Source of the DNA: Parvularcula mediterranea
GTDB lineage: Bacteria > Pseudomonadota > Alphaproteobacteria > Caulobacterales > Parvularculaceae
Direction: 5' to 3'
Assembly (NCBI RefSeq): GCF_013085255.1
Contig: NZ_JABFCX010000002.1
Span: forward strand, 920,501 to 984,500
DNA length: 64,000 nucleotides
Below, in pieces: positions 33,735-42,777 of this stretch. Numbering within the stretch: the stretch's first letter is position 1; the number at the start of each line of letters is the position of its first letter. A program made the position numbers and the translations under genes. Under the pieces are notes generated by a model. That model had not been told where the DNA came from, ran no database searches, and saw nothing but the letters and a program-made list of their open reading frames with translations.

Positions 33735-36281
33735 ATGAAAACAGTCTTTCTCGACGCAGGTCTCTGGCGCCTGATGTCCTTTTCGCGTGCCCGCCCGTTT
33801 CTCGTGGCGGGCTTCTGGGCGCTAATGACGGCCTTTGCCATCTGGCGGGTGGTCACCGGGATCTCGATCAACACCGACAGCTCGGATATGATCAGCCCCA
33901 AGGCGCCATTCCGCGTCGCGGCCACCGAGTTCAAAGCGGCCTTCCCCGATCTTGGCGACCAGGTGGTGGTCGTCGTCCAGTCCGGCACGCCTGACGAAGC
34001 TTCGGCCTTCACCGACGAGCTGGCCCAGCGCCTGATCGCGCGAGACGAGGTCTCCGCCCTCCTCGCGCCGCCGTCCGAGCCTTTCTTCAAGGAGAACGGT
34101 CTCCTCTTCCTCTCGGTGGAAGAGCTCGAAGACCTTCTTCTGAGGCTCACCAATGCCGCCCCGCTTATCGAGCGGCTCGGGCCAGATCCAACACTCGCCA
34201 CCCTCTTCGATGCCCTGGCTGAAGCGGCAGAGCAGGGGGACAGCGCGGACCCCGAAACCCTCGATGCGCTCTATGCGCAGCTGACGGAAGTTCTGACGAC
34301 GGAGGACAAGTCCCTCTCGTGGGAAACGCTCCTCAGCCCCGGTGAGCCTCCCGAGGCGCAAGTTCTTTTCAGCCTCGACCCGGTCCTCGACTACACCAAG
34401 CTCAAGCCGGCCAAGGCCGTGAAGGAAGCGATCCTCCAAGAAGCCGACGCGGTGCGCTCCGAAACAGGTCTCGAAGCACGGGTGCTGATCACAGGCGATC
34501 CAGTCCTTCGCACCGAAGAGCTGGAGGCGGTCTCCTCAGGCACCGGTCTTGCCCTCGGCCTGTCGGCGATCTTCGTCGCGATCCTCCTGAGCTTCGCCTT
34601 CCGCTCCGCACGGCTCGTGGCGGCCACCCTCGTGACCATCGCCGTGTCGGTGATCCTGACAGCAGGCATCGCCGTTGCGCTCTTCGGGCAGCTGAACCTG
34701 ATCTCCGTGGCGTTCGCCGTCCTTATGGTGGGCCTTGGAGCAGATTTCTCGATCCACCTCCTGATCCACATCCGTGACGAGCGGGCCAAGGGCGTCTCCG
34801 AGCGGGCCGCAGGCTACCGGACCTCGCGTATGATCGGCACGGCGCTCATGCTCACCGCCCCAACGACGGCGCTGGCCTTCTTTTCCTTCGCGCCCACCGA
34901 GTTCATCGGCATGAATCAGCTCGGCGTCATCGCAGGCTTTGGCGTCATGACCGCGTTTCTCGTGGCCGTGACGCTGCTCCCTGCCGTCGTGAAGATCGGC
35001 GATGGCGCGAAGCCCATGGCCGAGCTACCCGAGGACCGCCTGCGCAAGATCGTGCCGCCCGCTGGCCTCATCGTCGGGGGCCTTGGCGTAGCGTCGCTAT
35101 TCCTTCTGCCCTGGGCCCGTTTTGACGCCGATCCCATGGCCCTCCGCGCCAAGACGGCGCCTTCGGTCATCGCCTTCGACGTGGTGGTCGAGGATGAGAA
35201 GGCGACACCCTACCGCCTCAACGTCCTGGCCGAGAGCGAAGACGAACTTCTCGCCCGCGCCGAACGCCTGAAGGCTCCGGCGAGCGTCGACAGCGTCCGC
35301 CATCTCTTCTCCTTCGTGCCGGAGGAGCAGGACCTGAAGCTTTCGCTCATCGACGCGGCGAGCGTCGGCCTCGGCTTCGCCCTCATCGCAGGCGGTGACG
35401 TCGATGCGGAGTTCGAGCCTGCCTTCGCAAGGCTCATGGTCTCCCTCCGCGACGAGCAGGGGAGCCGCAATGCGGAGAAGCTGCGCACGGTCCTCGAAGG
35501 CATGAGCCCCGCCGCCCTGCGCGCCGCCGAGCCTCGGGTCTTCGAATTCTGGCCCCGCCAGCGCGAGGCGCTGCAACAGCAGCTCCGTGCCAACTATGTC
35601 AGCGTCGATGATGTCCCCCAGGTAATCCGCGACCGCTACGTCACCGAGGACGGCACCTACCGCCTCGAGATCATGCCGGTCGGCGGCGCCGTCGAACTCG
35701 ACCAGCGCAGAACCTTCGTGGAGGAGGTGCTCGAAGTCGCCCCCGATGCAGCGGGCAGCGCCCGCACCGCCCTTTCAGCAGGAGACGTCATCGGCCGGGC
35801 CATGGTGCAGGCGAGCCTCACTGCCGCAGTGCTCGTCAGCCTCCTCGTCCTCGCGGTGACCCGGTCCTTCGTGGTGCTGCTTCTCCTCCTGATCCCGCTG
35901 GTTCTGGCGGGGTCCCTGACCACGGCGACGGGCACGCTCTTCGGCCTGCCCTACAATTTCGCCAATGTGCTGGTCCTGCCGCTGATCATCGGGATCGGGA
36001 TCGATTCAGGCATCCACCTCGCCTTCCGGGCGGAGAAGACCGGCGATGCGCTGGAGGCGGTCAGGGGCTCGACAGGCCGGGCCGTGCTCTTCTCGGCCCT
36101 GACCACCATCGCAAGCTTCGGCAGCCTCATCATCTCCGATCACAGGGGCACGGCGAGCATGGGCGCGCTCCTCACCATCGGAATGCTCTGGGTCCTTGCC
36201 ACAATGTTGTTTGCCTTACCGCCGCTCGCACAGTTCTTATATGGGCGTAGAAACAAGATTTCCGTGGGGAAGACCGCATGA
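33735..36281 (+). CDS. hpnN: Hopanoid RND-type transporter HpnN
   Basis: HpnN is an MMPL/RND-family membrane transporter that moves hopanoids from the inner to the outer membrane. The 848-aa protein has the expected two-fold layout. After an N-terminal helix comes a periplasmic domain (about 45-265) and a bundle of five to six helices with VAFAVLMVGLGADFSIHLLI. A second periplasmic domain and a second helix bundle follow, with VLPLIIGIGIDSGIHLAFR. The paired acidic GADF and GIDS motifs are the sterol-sensing/RND proton-relay type. It overlaps hpnM by 4 nt. Confidence 0.95.
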   Translation: MKTVFLDAGLWRLMSFSRARPFLVAGFWALMTAFAIWRVVTGISINTDSSDMISPKAPFRVAATEFKAAFPDLGDQVVVVVQSGTPDEASAFTDELAQRLIARDEVSALLAPPSEPFFKENGLLFLSVEELEDLLLRLTNAAPLIERLGPDPTLATLFDALAEAAEQGDSADPETLDALYAQLTEVLTTEDKSLSWETLLSPGEPPEAQVLFSLDPVLDYTKLKPAKAVKEAILQEADAVRSETGLEARVLITGDPVLRTEELEAVSSGTGLALGLSAIFVAILLSFAFRSARLVAATLVTIAVSVILTAGIAVALFGQLNLISVAFAVLMVGLGADFSIHLLIHIRDERAKGVSERAAGYRTSRMIGTALMLTAPTTALAFFSFAPTEFIGMNQLGVIAGFGVMTAFLVAVTLLPAVVKIGDGAKPMAELPEDRLRKIVPPAGLIVGGLGVASLFLLPWARFDADPMALRAKTAPSVIAFDVVVEDEKATPYRLNVLAESEDELLARAERLKAPASVDSVRHLFSFVPEEQDLKLSLIDAASVGLGFALIAGGDVDAEFEPAFARLMVSLRDEQGSRNAEKLRTVLEGMSPAALRAAEPRVFEFWPRQREALQQQLRANYVSVDDVPQVIRDRYVTEDGTYRLEIMPVGGAVELDQRRTFVEEVLEVAPDAAGSARTALSAGDVIGRAMVQASLTAAVLVSLLVLAVTRSFVVLLLLLIPLVLAGSLTTATGTLFGLPYNFANVLVLPLIIGIGIDSGIHLAFRAEKTGDALEAVRGSTGRAVLFSALTTIASFGSLIISDHRGTASMGALLTIGMLWVLATMLFALPPLAQFLYGRRNKISVGKTA

Positions 36282-36889
36282 TTACTCGCTTTGCAGCAGC
36301 CGCCGTCGCGGCCGTGATGAGCATCTCGACCGCCATCGCAGGCGATCACCCTGAGGCTGAAGAATTTGTCATCGGCCTCGTGACCGACCTCCGCGCCAAG
36401 GCCGAGGCCGAGGGTGAAGGCTCCGCCGCTGTCCGCGCGACGCTCGAAGAGAACCTCGCCGCGGAGCAGATCGGCGCCTTCCTCCTCGCAGGCAGCGCCG
36501 CGAAGAACGCGACGGACGAAGAGACCGCCACCTATCAGGAGCTCTTTCCCCGCTATATCGCCGCGGCCTACGCTGAAGAGATCGGCCAGCTCACCTCCCG
36601 CGAGATCAACGTGAAGGCGAGCCTTGAGCGCCGTCCGGGCGACTACATCGTCCAGTCGGTCCTCGTCGATAAAGCAGGCCGCCCGCGCGCCGACATCGAC
36701 TGGCGCGTCCGCAAGCTAGAGACCGGCGAGCACAAGCTCCTCGATGTCCTGGTCGAGCGCACCTCTCCCCTCATCACCCGCCGCCAGGCCTTCTCGAGCC
36801 GCGTGCGCGATGAGGGCATGGAAGGCCTCCTCACCCACATGCAGGAGACCATCGCCAAGGGCGTGACCATCGAGGAAGAGGCGGAGTAA
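36278..36889 (+). CDS. hpnM: MlaC-like periplasmic lipid carrier HpnM
   Basis: The 203-aa precursor has a signal peptide ending near STAIAG (about residue 22). The mature part, with EEFVIGLVTDLRAKAEAEG, LFPRYIAAAYAEEIGQL and ADIDWRVRKLETGEHKLLDVLVE split across the chain, matches the MlaC/Ttg2D family, which binds lipid tails in a pocket. In hopanoid clusters this member is named HpnM. Its ATG overlaps the hpnN stop (ATGA), so carrier and transporter are made together. A terminator follows 24 nt downstream. Confidence 0.92.
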   Translation: MITRFAAAAVAAVMSISTAIAGDHPEAEEFVIGLVTDLRAKAEAEGEGSAAVRATLEENLAAEQIGAFLLAGSAAKNATDEETATYQELFPRYIAAAYAEEIGQLTSREINVKASLERRPGDYIVQSVLVDKAGRPRADIDWRVRKLETGEHKLLDVLVERTSPLITRRQAFSSRVRDEGMEGLLTHMQETIAKGVTIEEEAE

Positions 36890-36913
36890 GCCCTCTCCTC
36901 TCGCAATCGAAAC

Positions 36914-36942
36914 AAAGGGCGGCCCTGTGCCGCCCTTTCTCA
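36914..36942 (+). terminator. Intrinsic terminator after hpnM
   Basis: AAAGGGCGGC (36914-36923) pairs perfectly with GCCGCCCTTT (36929-36938) around a 5-nt loop and is followed by CTCATT. The A-run upstream makes it work on both strands in part. It closes the mlaA-hpnN-hpnM unit. Confidence 0.85.
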
Positions 36943-36984
36943 TTGGGCTTGCCACAGCGCCCCTGAGCGGGAAGAGAGCGGCCG

Positions 36985-37611
36985 ATGGACGACGCCGAAC
37001 AGCATGAGAGACCGCCCCGGGCGGGCAAGCGCGTAAACCCGCGCCGCTGCTCGGCGTCAGGCGAAGAGATCGGCCCCGAGGAGCAGGCCCTGCGCTTTGT
37101 CCTCGACCCCGAAGGCCAGCTGACCCTCGACCTCAAGGGCAAGCTTCCGGGCCGCGGCGCATGGGTCAGGGCGCGCCGCGAGGACCTTCTCATGGCGCTC
37201 AAGAAGAACGGCTTCAACCGTAGCCTCAAGGGCCCGGCGAAGCTGCCCCAAGAGCACAATGCCGAGAGCTTTGCCGACCAGGTCGGCGAGGCGATCGAAG
37301 CGTCAGCTCTCGCAAGACTGGGCCTCGCGCGGAAGTCCGGCCACCTCGTCATCGGCGGCGACCATGTCCGCAAGGCCGCCAAGAAAGGCATCGCTTATCT
37401 CACGCCCAATGACGTCAGCGAGCCTGAAACCGCCAAGCTGGCTCAGTTCCTTGCGAAGAGCGAAGCCATTCCCCATCTCCCCCTTCCGGCAGCAAGGCAT
37501 CCGGTCTCGATCGCCCTCGGACAGGACACGGTGCACGTCCTTCTCTTGAGGGGCGGCCCGTCGGAGGCGGCTCTTTCGGCAGTTATGCTCTGGCGGTCCT
37601 TCGCCTGTTAG
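36985..37611 (+). CDS. ylxR: YlxR-type RNA-binding protein with L7Ae-like C-terminal domain
   Basis: The 208-aa protein starts with the YlxR (DUF448) domain at about residues 10-85. RCSASGEEIGPEEQALRFV is the family opening, and GKLPGRGAWVRAR is the conserved RNA-binding loop. The remainder, with ASALARLGLARKSGHLVIGG and AKKGIAYLTPNDVSEPE, is an L7Ae-like domain, as in alphaproteobacterial versions. Its usual place is between nusA and infB; here it keeps infB but has lost contact with nusA. Its molecular role is not settled. Confidence 0.92.
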   Translation: MDDAEQHERPPRAGKRVNPRRCSASGEEIGPEEQALRFVLDPEGQLTLDLKGKLPGRGAWVRARREDLLMALKKNGFNRSLKGPAKLPQEHNAESFADQVGEAIEASALARLGLARKSGHLVIGGDHVRKAAKKGIAYLTPNDVSEPETAKLAQFLAKSEAIPHLPLPAARHPVSIALGQDTVHVLLLRGGPSEAALSAVMLWRSFAC

Positions 37612-37803
37612 GCTGCCTGCCGTAACAGCCCGTCTTTTCACGGTTCGGTAGGTAGACCAAAGGGGGCCTGTCGGTTATGGGGGCGCCTCTGGCAGAGGCG
37701 ACTGTTTGGCGCCGGCCAGACGTTATGGGACCCGCGCCGTTGGTCTCTTCCGACCTTGTCGGGAATGGAATGTTGGAGGCACCGGCCTCCTTTTAAGGAT
37801 TGT
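37612..37803 (+). promoter_or_regulatory. infB leader with terminator-like hairpin over the ribosome-binding region
   Basis: This 192-bp gap holds a hairpin CGCCTC-TGGCA-GAGGCG near 37685-37701. A second hairpin, GGAGGC-ACCG-GCCTCC (37775-37790), is followed by TTTT and then AAGGA and the infB ATG at 37804. The second hairpin ends 13 nt before the start codon. It could act as an attenuator or cover the Shine-Dalgarno. The layout parallels the terminator in front of rimP. Confidence 0.55.
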
Positions 37804-40422
37804 ATGAGCGACGACACGCAAGAAAAATCGACCTCGGGACGTAAACCGCTGAGCCTCGGCCGCCGGGAAACCGGTGCCGTGAAGCAAAGCTTCTCCCACG
37901 GCCGGACCAAAACGGTGGTGGTTGAGAAGAAGCGTCGCGCGGTCAGCCCTGGCGCTGCGAAAACCGGTGCCACCAAGACCACGGCGAAGAGCTCTGGCCC
38001 CAAGCTGGTGAAACCGGCTGAGGGCAAGGCTGCGGCCGAGGCGAAAAGGGTGGTCAAGGAAAGCCCTGCCAAGAAGGGCAAGGTCCTGCGCCAGCTCTCC
38101 GACGAGGAGAAGAAGAAGCGTCTCGTCGCCCTGACGAAAGCCAAGAAAGAGCAAGAAGAGCGCGCCAAGCGTCTCGAGGCTGAGCGCAAAGAGCGCGAAA
38201 AGCGCGAGGCCGACGAGAAGGCCAAGCTCGAAGCTGCTCGCAAGGCTCAGGAAGAAGAAGAGAAGAAGCGCGCCGAAGAGGCTGAAGCTCGCCGCAAGGC
38301 CGAGGAAGAAGCCAAGAAGCTCCTCGAAGCCGAGGAAGCCGAGCGCAAGCGGCGTCAGGAACTGAAGGCCAAGGGCATCTCCGATGCTTCGAAGGACCAG
38401 CAGAAGAAGGACGACCGCTCGAACTTCGCCAAAGACGACAACAACCCGCTCTCCGCGCTTGGTGGCCGCATCAAGCAGAAGCGGAACCAGCCGGGTGCGG
38501 ACAACCGCAACGCCAAGGAAGCGCCGAAGCGCCGCTCGGGTCGCCTGACGATCTCGAAGGCCCTCGAGGATGACGAGCGGCAGCGTTCGCTCGCCTCGGT
38601 GAAGCGTGCCCGCGAGCGCGAAAAGGCGCGCCGGGCCAAGCGCGGCAACCAGGCTTCGCAGCAAGCCCGCGAAGTGGTCGTGCCTGACGTCATCACCGTC
38701 GCTGAACTCGCAAGCCGTATGGCGATGCGCCAGACGGACCTGATCAAAGAGCTGATGAAGCAGGGCCAGATGGTCACCGGCAACCAGACGCTCGACGCCG
38801 ACACGGCGCAGATCATCGTCGAAGACCTCGGTCACACGGTGAAGCGCGTCTCGGAAGCTGACGTCGAGGACGGCCTGATCGCGCCTGATGCCGACGATGC
38901 GAAGCTTGAAAGCCGTCCGCCGGTCGTGACCATCATGGGCCACGTCGACCACGGCAAGACCTCGCTTCTCGATGCCCTGCGCGGTGCCAACGTCGTGGAC
39001 GGTGAGGCCGGCGGCATCACCCAGCACATCGGTGCCTACCAGATCACCGACAAGAACAAGAACAAGATCACCTTCCTCGATACCCCGGGCCACGCCGCCT
39101 TCACGGCAATGCGGGCACGCGGTGCGAACGTGACGGACATCGTCATCGTGGTGGTCGCGGCCGACGACTCGGTCATGCCGCAGACGGAAGAGGCCATCAG
39201 CCACGCCAAGGCTGCAGGCGTTCCGATGATCGTGGCGGTCAACAAGATCGACAAGCCCGGCGTCGACCCGAACAAGGTCAAGACCGACCTCCTCCAGTAC
39301 GAGGTTCAGGTCGAAAGCATGGGCGGCGAGATCCAGGACGTCGAAGTCTCGGCTCTCAAGAAGACCAACCTCGATGGCCTGATCGAAGCGATCACGCTGC
39401 AGTCCGAGCTCCTCGAGCTCAAGGGCAATGCCGACCGCGAAGCCTACGGCACCGTGGTGGAAGCCCAGCTCGACAAGGGCCGCGGCGCAGTTGCAACGCT
39501 CCTCGTCCAAGGCGGCACGCTGAAACGCGGCGACATCGTCGTCGTGGGCTCTGAATGGGGCAAGGTCCGCGCGCTCAACAACGACCAGGGCAAGCAGGTG
39601 AAGGAAGCCATTCCTTCCCAGCCGATCGAGATCCTCGGCCTCAATGGTGTGCCTGAGCCCGGTGACCAGTTTGCTGTCGTGGAGTCAGAAGCCCGCGCCC
39701 GCGAAGTCGCTGAGTACCGCGCCCGCGTGAAGCGTGAGAAAGCCAACGCGCAGAAATCGGGCACCTCGCTCGAGCAGATGATGGCGCAGCTTCAGGACGC
39801 CGAGATCAAGGACCTTCCCGTCGTCATCAAAGGCGATGTGCAGGGCTCGGTCGAAGCGATCGTCGGCTCCCTCGAGAAGATGGCCACCGACGAGGTCCGT
39901 GTCCGCGTCCTTCACACGGGCGTCGGCGCAATCTCCGAAAGCGACGTCATCCTCGCCGAGGCTTCGGGCGCTCCGGTGATCGGCTTCAACGTCCGCGCCA
40001 ACAAGCAGGCGCGCGACCAGGCCGAGAATTCGGGCACCGAGATCCGCTACTACTCGGTGATCTACGACCTGATCGACGACATCAAAGGCACCCTCTCGGG
40101 CATGCTCGATCCAGAGCTTCGCGAGACGTTCCTTGGCAATGCCGAGATCCTCGAGACCTTCATGGTGTCGAAAGTGGGCCGCGTCGCGGGTTGCCGGGTC
40201 ACCGAAGGCATGGTCAAGCGCGGCTCGAAAGTCCGCCTGCTCCGCGACAATGTCGTCATCCACGAAGGCGAGCTCTCGCAGCTCAAGCGCTTCAAGGACG
40301 ACGTGCAGGAAGTCCCCGCCGGTCAGGAATGCGGCATGAGCTTCGCCAACTATGACGACCTCAAAGTTGGCGACTTCATCGAGTGCTTCGACGTCGAACG
40401 CATCGAACGGACCCTCGACTAG
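37804..40422 (+). CDS. infB: Translation initiation factor IF-2
   Basis: IF-2 delivers initiator tRNA to the 30S subunit in a GTP-dependent way. The 872-aa protein has a long charged N-terminal region (Lys/Glu/Ala coiled coil at about 80-200), the IF2 N-terminal subdomain, then the G domain with [29 protein letters not shown] and [10 protein letters not shown]. The C-terminal C1/C2 domains end in [17 protein letters not shown]. The ATG at 37804 has AAGGA at good spacing. rbfA, which often follows, is not present; a strong terminator and an opposite-strand gene come next. Confidence 0.97.
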   Translation: MSDDTQEKSTSGRKPLSLGRRETGAVKQSFSHGRTKTVVVEKKRRAVSPGAAKTGATKTTAKSSGPKLVKPAEGKAAAEAKRVVKESPAKKGKVLRQLSDEEKKKRLVALTKAKKEQEERAKRLEAERKEREKREADEKAKLEAARKAQEEEEKKRAEEAEARRKAEEEAKKLLEAEEAERKRRQELKAKGISDASKDQQKKDDRSNFAKDDNNPLSALGGRIKQKRNQPGADNRNAKEAPKRRSGRLTISKALEDDERQRSLASVKRAREREKARRAKRGNQASQQAREVVVPDVITVAELASRMAMRQTDLIKELMKQGQMVTGNQTLDADTAQIIVEDLGHTVKRVSEADVEDGLIAPDADDAKLESRPPVVTIMGHVDHGKTSLLDALRGANVVDGEAGGITQHIGAYQITDKNKNKITFLDTPGHAAFTAMRARGANVTDIVIVVVAADDSVMPQTEEAISHAKAAGVPMIVAVNKIDKPGVDPNKVKTDLLQYEVQVESMGGEIQDVEVSALKKTNLDGLIEAITLQSELLELKGNADREAYGTVVEAQLDKGRGAVATLLVQGGTLKRGDIVVVGSEWGKVRALNNDQGKQVKEAIPSQPIEILGLNGVPEPGDQFAVVESEARAREVAEYRARVKREKANAQKSGTSLEQMMAQLQDAEIKDLPVVIKGDVQGSVEAIVGSLEKMATDEVRVRVLHTGVGAISESDVILAEASGAPVIGFNVRANKQARDQAENSGTEIRYYSVIYDLIDDIKGTLSGMLDPELRETFLGNAEILETFMVSKVGRVAGCRVTEGMVKRGSKVRLLRDNVVIHEGELSQLKRFKDDVQEVPAGQECGMSFANYDDLKVGDFIECFDVERIERTLD

Positions 40423-40445
40423 TCTTCAGGGACCGACACTGAACA

Positions 40446-40478
40446 AGAAAAAAAGCCGGGCAAAGCGCCCGGCTTTTT
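40446..40478 (+). terminator. Intrinsic terminator after infB
   Basis: GCCGGGC (40455-40461) pairs with GCCCGGC (40467-40473) around AAAGC, flanked by an A-run and TTTTT. It is shared by infB and the convergent lipoprotein gene, since it reads as a terminator on both strands. Confidence 0.92.
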
Positions 40479-40495
40479 CGTGCCTGATCGCCCGA

Positions 40496-41254
40496 TCAGC
40501 TGGCGCAGTTCGGCGGCTTCGGCCGCGAGTAGCTCGACGGGATGACACCCTCGATCGAGAAGCCGCCTTCGACAGGGCCGTAGGTCTCGATGTTCATCTT
40601 CACCCCATCAAAGCGCTTGTCCGAGGGGAGACGCACCTCCTGCCAGAAGGCGAGGATCTTCCCGACCGACGTCATCCCTTCACTGCGGTACTCCTGCCGG
40701 ATCGCCCAGTACTGATCCCACTCGTGGAACTTCAGATGGAAGTGACGGTAGACCCCGCCATCGTGCCGGGTCTCACCGAGGAAGCGGGCGTCGAAATACT
40801 CCTTGAGCTGGCTTTCGAGGATATCGGGCACGATGGCGGCGGTCTCCACCACGTAGGTTTCGTACCAACCCGCGGTCTCCTCCCCCGCCTCGTCGTTCCA
40901 GCCCACGGAAATTTTGGGGCCAGCCCACCAGCGGCCCTCGCCCTCAAGCGCCACGTCGTAGGCGAAGCAGACCTGCAGCGCCTCACTGACCTCCGCCAAC
41001 GGAAGGGTCTTCACGACCCGCCCAACCGAGGTGTCGAGCCCACCGCTAGGGGTTCGCTGCACCATGGTCAGCTCAAGGCGATTGCCCGAAAGCTGCCTAC
41101 GGTGCTCACCCTCGAAGGCATCGCTCAGCCAGATCGACGATGTGTTCTTGCCGTCCTTGATGAGCCCGAGCTCATTCTCCGCGACCACCGGCCCGCCCGG
41201 TGTCTGACAGGCGGCAAGCAGCAATGCTGCACTAAGCAAAATGAGCGATCGCAT
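40496..41254 (-). CDS. Lipoprotein of unknown function
   Basis: The 252-aa precursor has a clear lipoprotein signal peptide, LILLSAALLLAACQT (lipobox LAAC, Cys16). The mature part is rich in Trp, Tyr and Glu, with FAYDVALEGEGRWWAGPK and VYRHFHLKFHEWDQYWAIR. It is probably a beta-sandwich; a resemblance to glycan-binding or glycoside-hydrolase folds is possible but unproven. It is the last gene in the minus-strand order after ffh-rpsP-rimM-bla, 82 nt after bla, and may share their transcript. No family recognised. Confidence 0.75.
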   Translation of the reverse strand: MRSLILLSAALLLAACQTPGGPVVAENELGLIKDGKNTSSIWLSDAFEGEHRRQLSGNRLELTMVQRTPSGGLDTSVGRVVKTLPLAEVSEALQVCFAYDVALEGEGRWWAGPKISVGWNDEAGEETAGWYETYVVETAAIVPDILESQLKEYFDARFLGETRHDGGVYRHFHLKFHEWDQYWAIRQEYRSEGMTSVGKILAFWQEVRLPSDKRFDGVKMNIETYGPVEGGFSIEGVIPSSYSRPKPPNCAS

Positions 41255-41336
41255 CGGCGTTTCCCTTTTTTCGGGGATTGAAACACCGAATCTCGCGAGC
41301 GGCCACTGTTTTTGTCAGGCGCTAACACGCATCATC

Positions 41337-42209
41337 TCAGAGGCCGAAGCCCTCCGCGACGATGCGGGCGATCTCCTGATGCGCAGCGTTGCCGGCGGCT
41401 CCGTCAGCCAGAGGCGCATCGACGTAGGCGGCTATGATCACAGGCGGTCGGCCGTCCCCTGTCTCAACGAAGGCGATGTCGGCATAAAGACCGTTGGTGC
41501 TCGTCCCGGTCTTATCCCCGACGACCAGGCCCTGCGGGAGCCCCGCGCGCAGGCGCTTGCCGCCTGTTGCACTGTCAATCATCAGCGAACGAACCGTTGC
41601 AGCCGCGCGTTGGCTGAACCCTGACTGGAACAACAGTCGGCTCATGAGCGCCGCCATCCCGCTGGGCGTCGTTGTATCCCGCGGATCCCCCGGCCTGCTC
41701 TCGTTCAGGTCCGGCTCGTAGCGATCGAGCTGGGTCGAGCCTTCGAACTTTCGGACCTTGGCCGTGAAGCCCTCGGGCCCGCCGATCTGGTCGAGCAGGA
41801 TGTTGGCGGCCGTGTTGTCGCTCCTGACCACCGCCGCATGGGCAAGGCCAGCGAGGGACATGTACCTGATGCCCTGCTCCCGCCGGGGCTCCACCTCGGG
41901 CGACCAGCCGATCAGGGGCACCTCGTCGATGCGCAACGGCTTGGCAGGGTCGAGCCCACCATTGTCGATTTCGTCGTGGATGAAGGCTGCGAGCGGCGCC
42001 TTGAACGTCGAGCACATCGCGAAGCGCTCGTTCGGCCTGTTGCTGATGACGGTCGGGTCGCCATCGCGCATCGCGTAGACGCCGACCCGGCCACCAAGGG
42101 CGCTTTCAAGAGCTGCGAAACGGCTGGGCGATGCGTGCCCGGTGCCGATGGCCAAGCTCGCTGCGCCTACGGAGAGAAGGACGGAGCGCCGGTCGGGGAG
42201 GGTGTCCAT
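41337..42209 (-). CDS. Class A beta-lactamase
   Basis: The 290-aa precursor has all catalytic elements of a class A serine beta-lactamase: CSTFK (Ser67, Lys70), the SDN loop in RSDNTAANILL (residues 130-132), the general base Glu165 with Asn169 in YEPDLNE, and KTG in VGDKTGTSTNG (233-235). A Cys sits just before the serine, as in many class A enzymes. The N-terminus DRRSVLLSVGAASLA looks like a twin-arginine signal, giving a periplasmic enzyme. It starts 31 nt after the rimM stop on the same strand, where trmD usually lies. No ampR-like regulator is adjacent. Spectrum cannot be read from sequence. Confidence 0.93.
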   Translation of the reverse strand: MDTLPDRRSVLLSVGAASLAIGTGHASPSRFAALESALGGRVGVYAMRDGDPTVISNRPNERFAMCSTFKAPLAAFIHDEIDNGGLDPAKPLRIDEVPLIGWSPEVEPRREQGIRYMSLAGLAHAAVVRSDNTAANILLDQIGGPEGFTAKVRKFEGSTQLDRYEPDLNESRPGDPRDTTTPSGMAALMSRLLFQSGFSQRAAATVRSLMIDSATGGKRLRAGLPQGLVVGDKTGTSTNGLYADIAFVETGDGRPPVIIAAYVDAPLADGAAGNAAHQEIARIVAEGFGL

Positions 42210-42240
42210 GACAGGACGGTGGCAACAATCCGGCAAAGGA

Positions 42241-42768
42241 TCAATCGCGCGGACCAGCCTCATCCTCTGGCGGGACCACAACGATCGTTGCCGCCTCGAA
42301 GTCGATAGCCGGGACAGCGTCCTTGGTGAAGGGAACGAGGATCAAGCCGCCCTTGCCCTTGATCTCGACGATGTCACCTGCGCCATAATTGGTCACGGCA
42401 CGGACTTTACCAAGGCCCTCGCCCTCTTCCGTTTTCGCATCGAGACCGATCAGGTCTTCGACGTAGAAGTCGTCCTCATCGTCAGTCTCGGGAAGAACGT
42501 CCCGCGGAACGGAGAGGAGCTTGCCCTTGAAACTCTCGGCAGCTTCGGGCGAGGAAATCTCGGCATCGCGGCAAAGAAAAACCCCGGGCTTCATCTCGCG
42601 AAGCTTCTTCGGGGTCAGGCTCGCGCCGCCCTCGGCGCGAAGCGGGCCGTAGCCGAAGAGAGCTTCAGGCTCCTCCGTATACGACCTCAATTTGAAGTCA
42701 CCGCGCACGCCGTGGGTGCCCGCGAACTGGGCCACCACAACCATGCGCGGCTGGTCTTTCTGAGCCAA
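42241..42768 (-). CDS. rimM: 16S rRNA-processing factor RimM
   Basis: RimM helps mature the 3' domain of 16S rRNA and binds ribosomal protein S19. The 175-aa protein has the N-terminal barrel motif VVVAQFAGTHGVRGDFKLRS and the C-terminal PRC-barrel with FYVEDLIGLDA and VPFTKDAVPAID. It follows rpsP by 9 nt, the normal order ffh/rpsP-rimM. The acidic, Pro-rich tail is common in alphaproteobacteria. The usual next genes, trmD and rplS, are absent from the window. Confidence 0.95.
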   Translation of the reverse strand: MAQKDQPRMVVVAQFAGTHGVRGDFKLRSYTEEPEALFGYGPLRAEGGASLTPKKLREMKPGVFLCRDAEISSPEAAESFKGKLLSVPRDVLPETDDEDDFYVEDLIGLDAKTEEGEGLGKVRAVTNYGAGDIVEIKGKGGLILVPFTKDAVPAIDFEAATIVVVPPEDEAGPRD

Positions 42769-42777
42769 AGCCCAGGC

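Noticed and set aside
37723-39510. Minus-strand frame of 595 codons opposite infB
   Set aside because: Shadow of the low-complexity Lys/Glu region of IF-2, which yields Leu/Phe runs on the other strand; no conserved motif.
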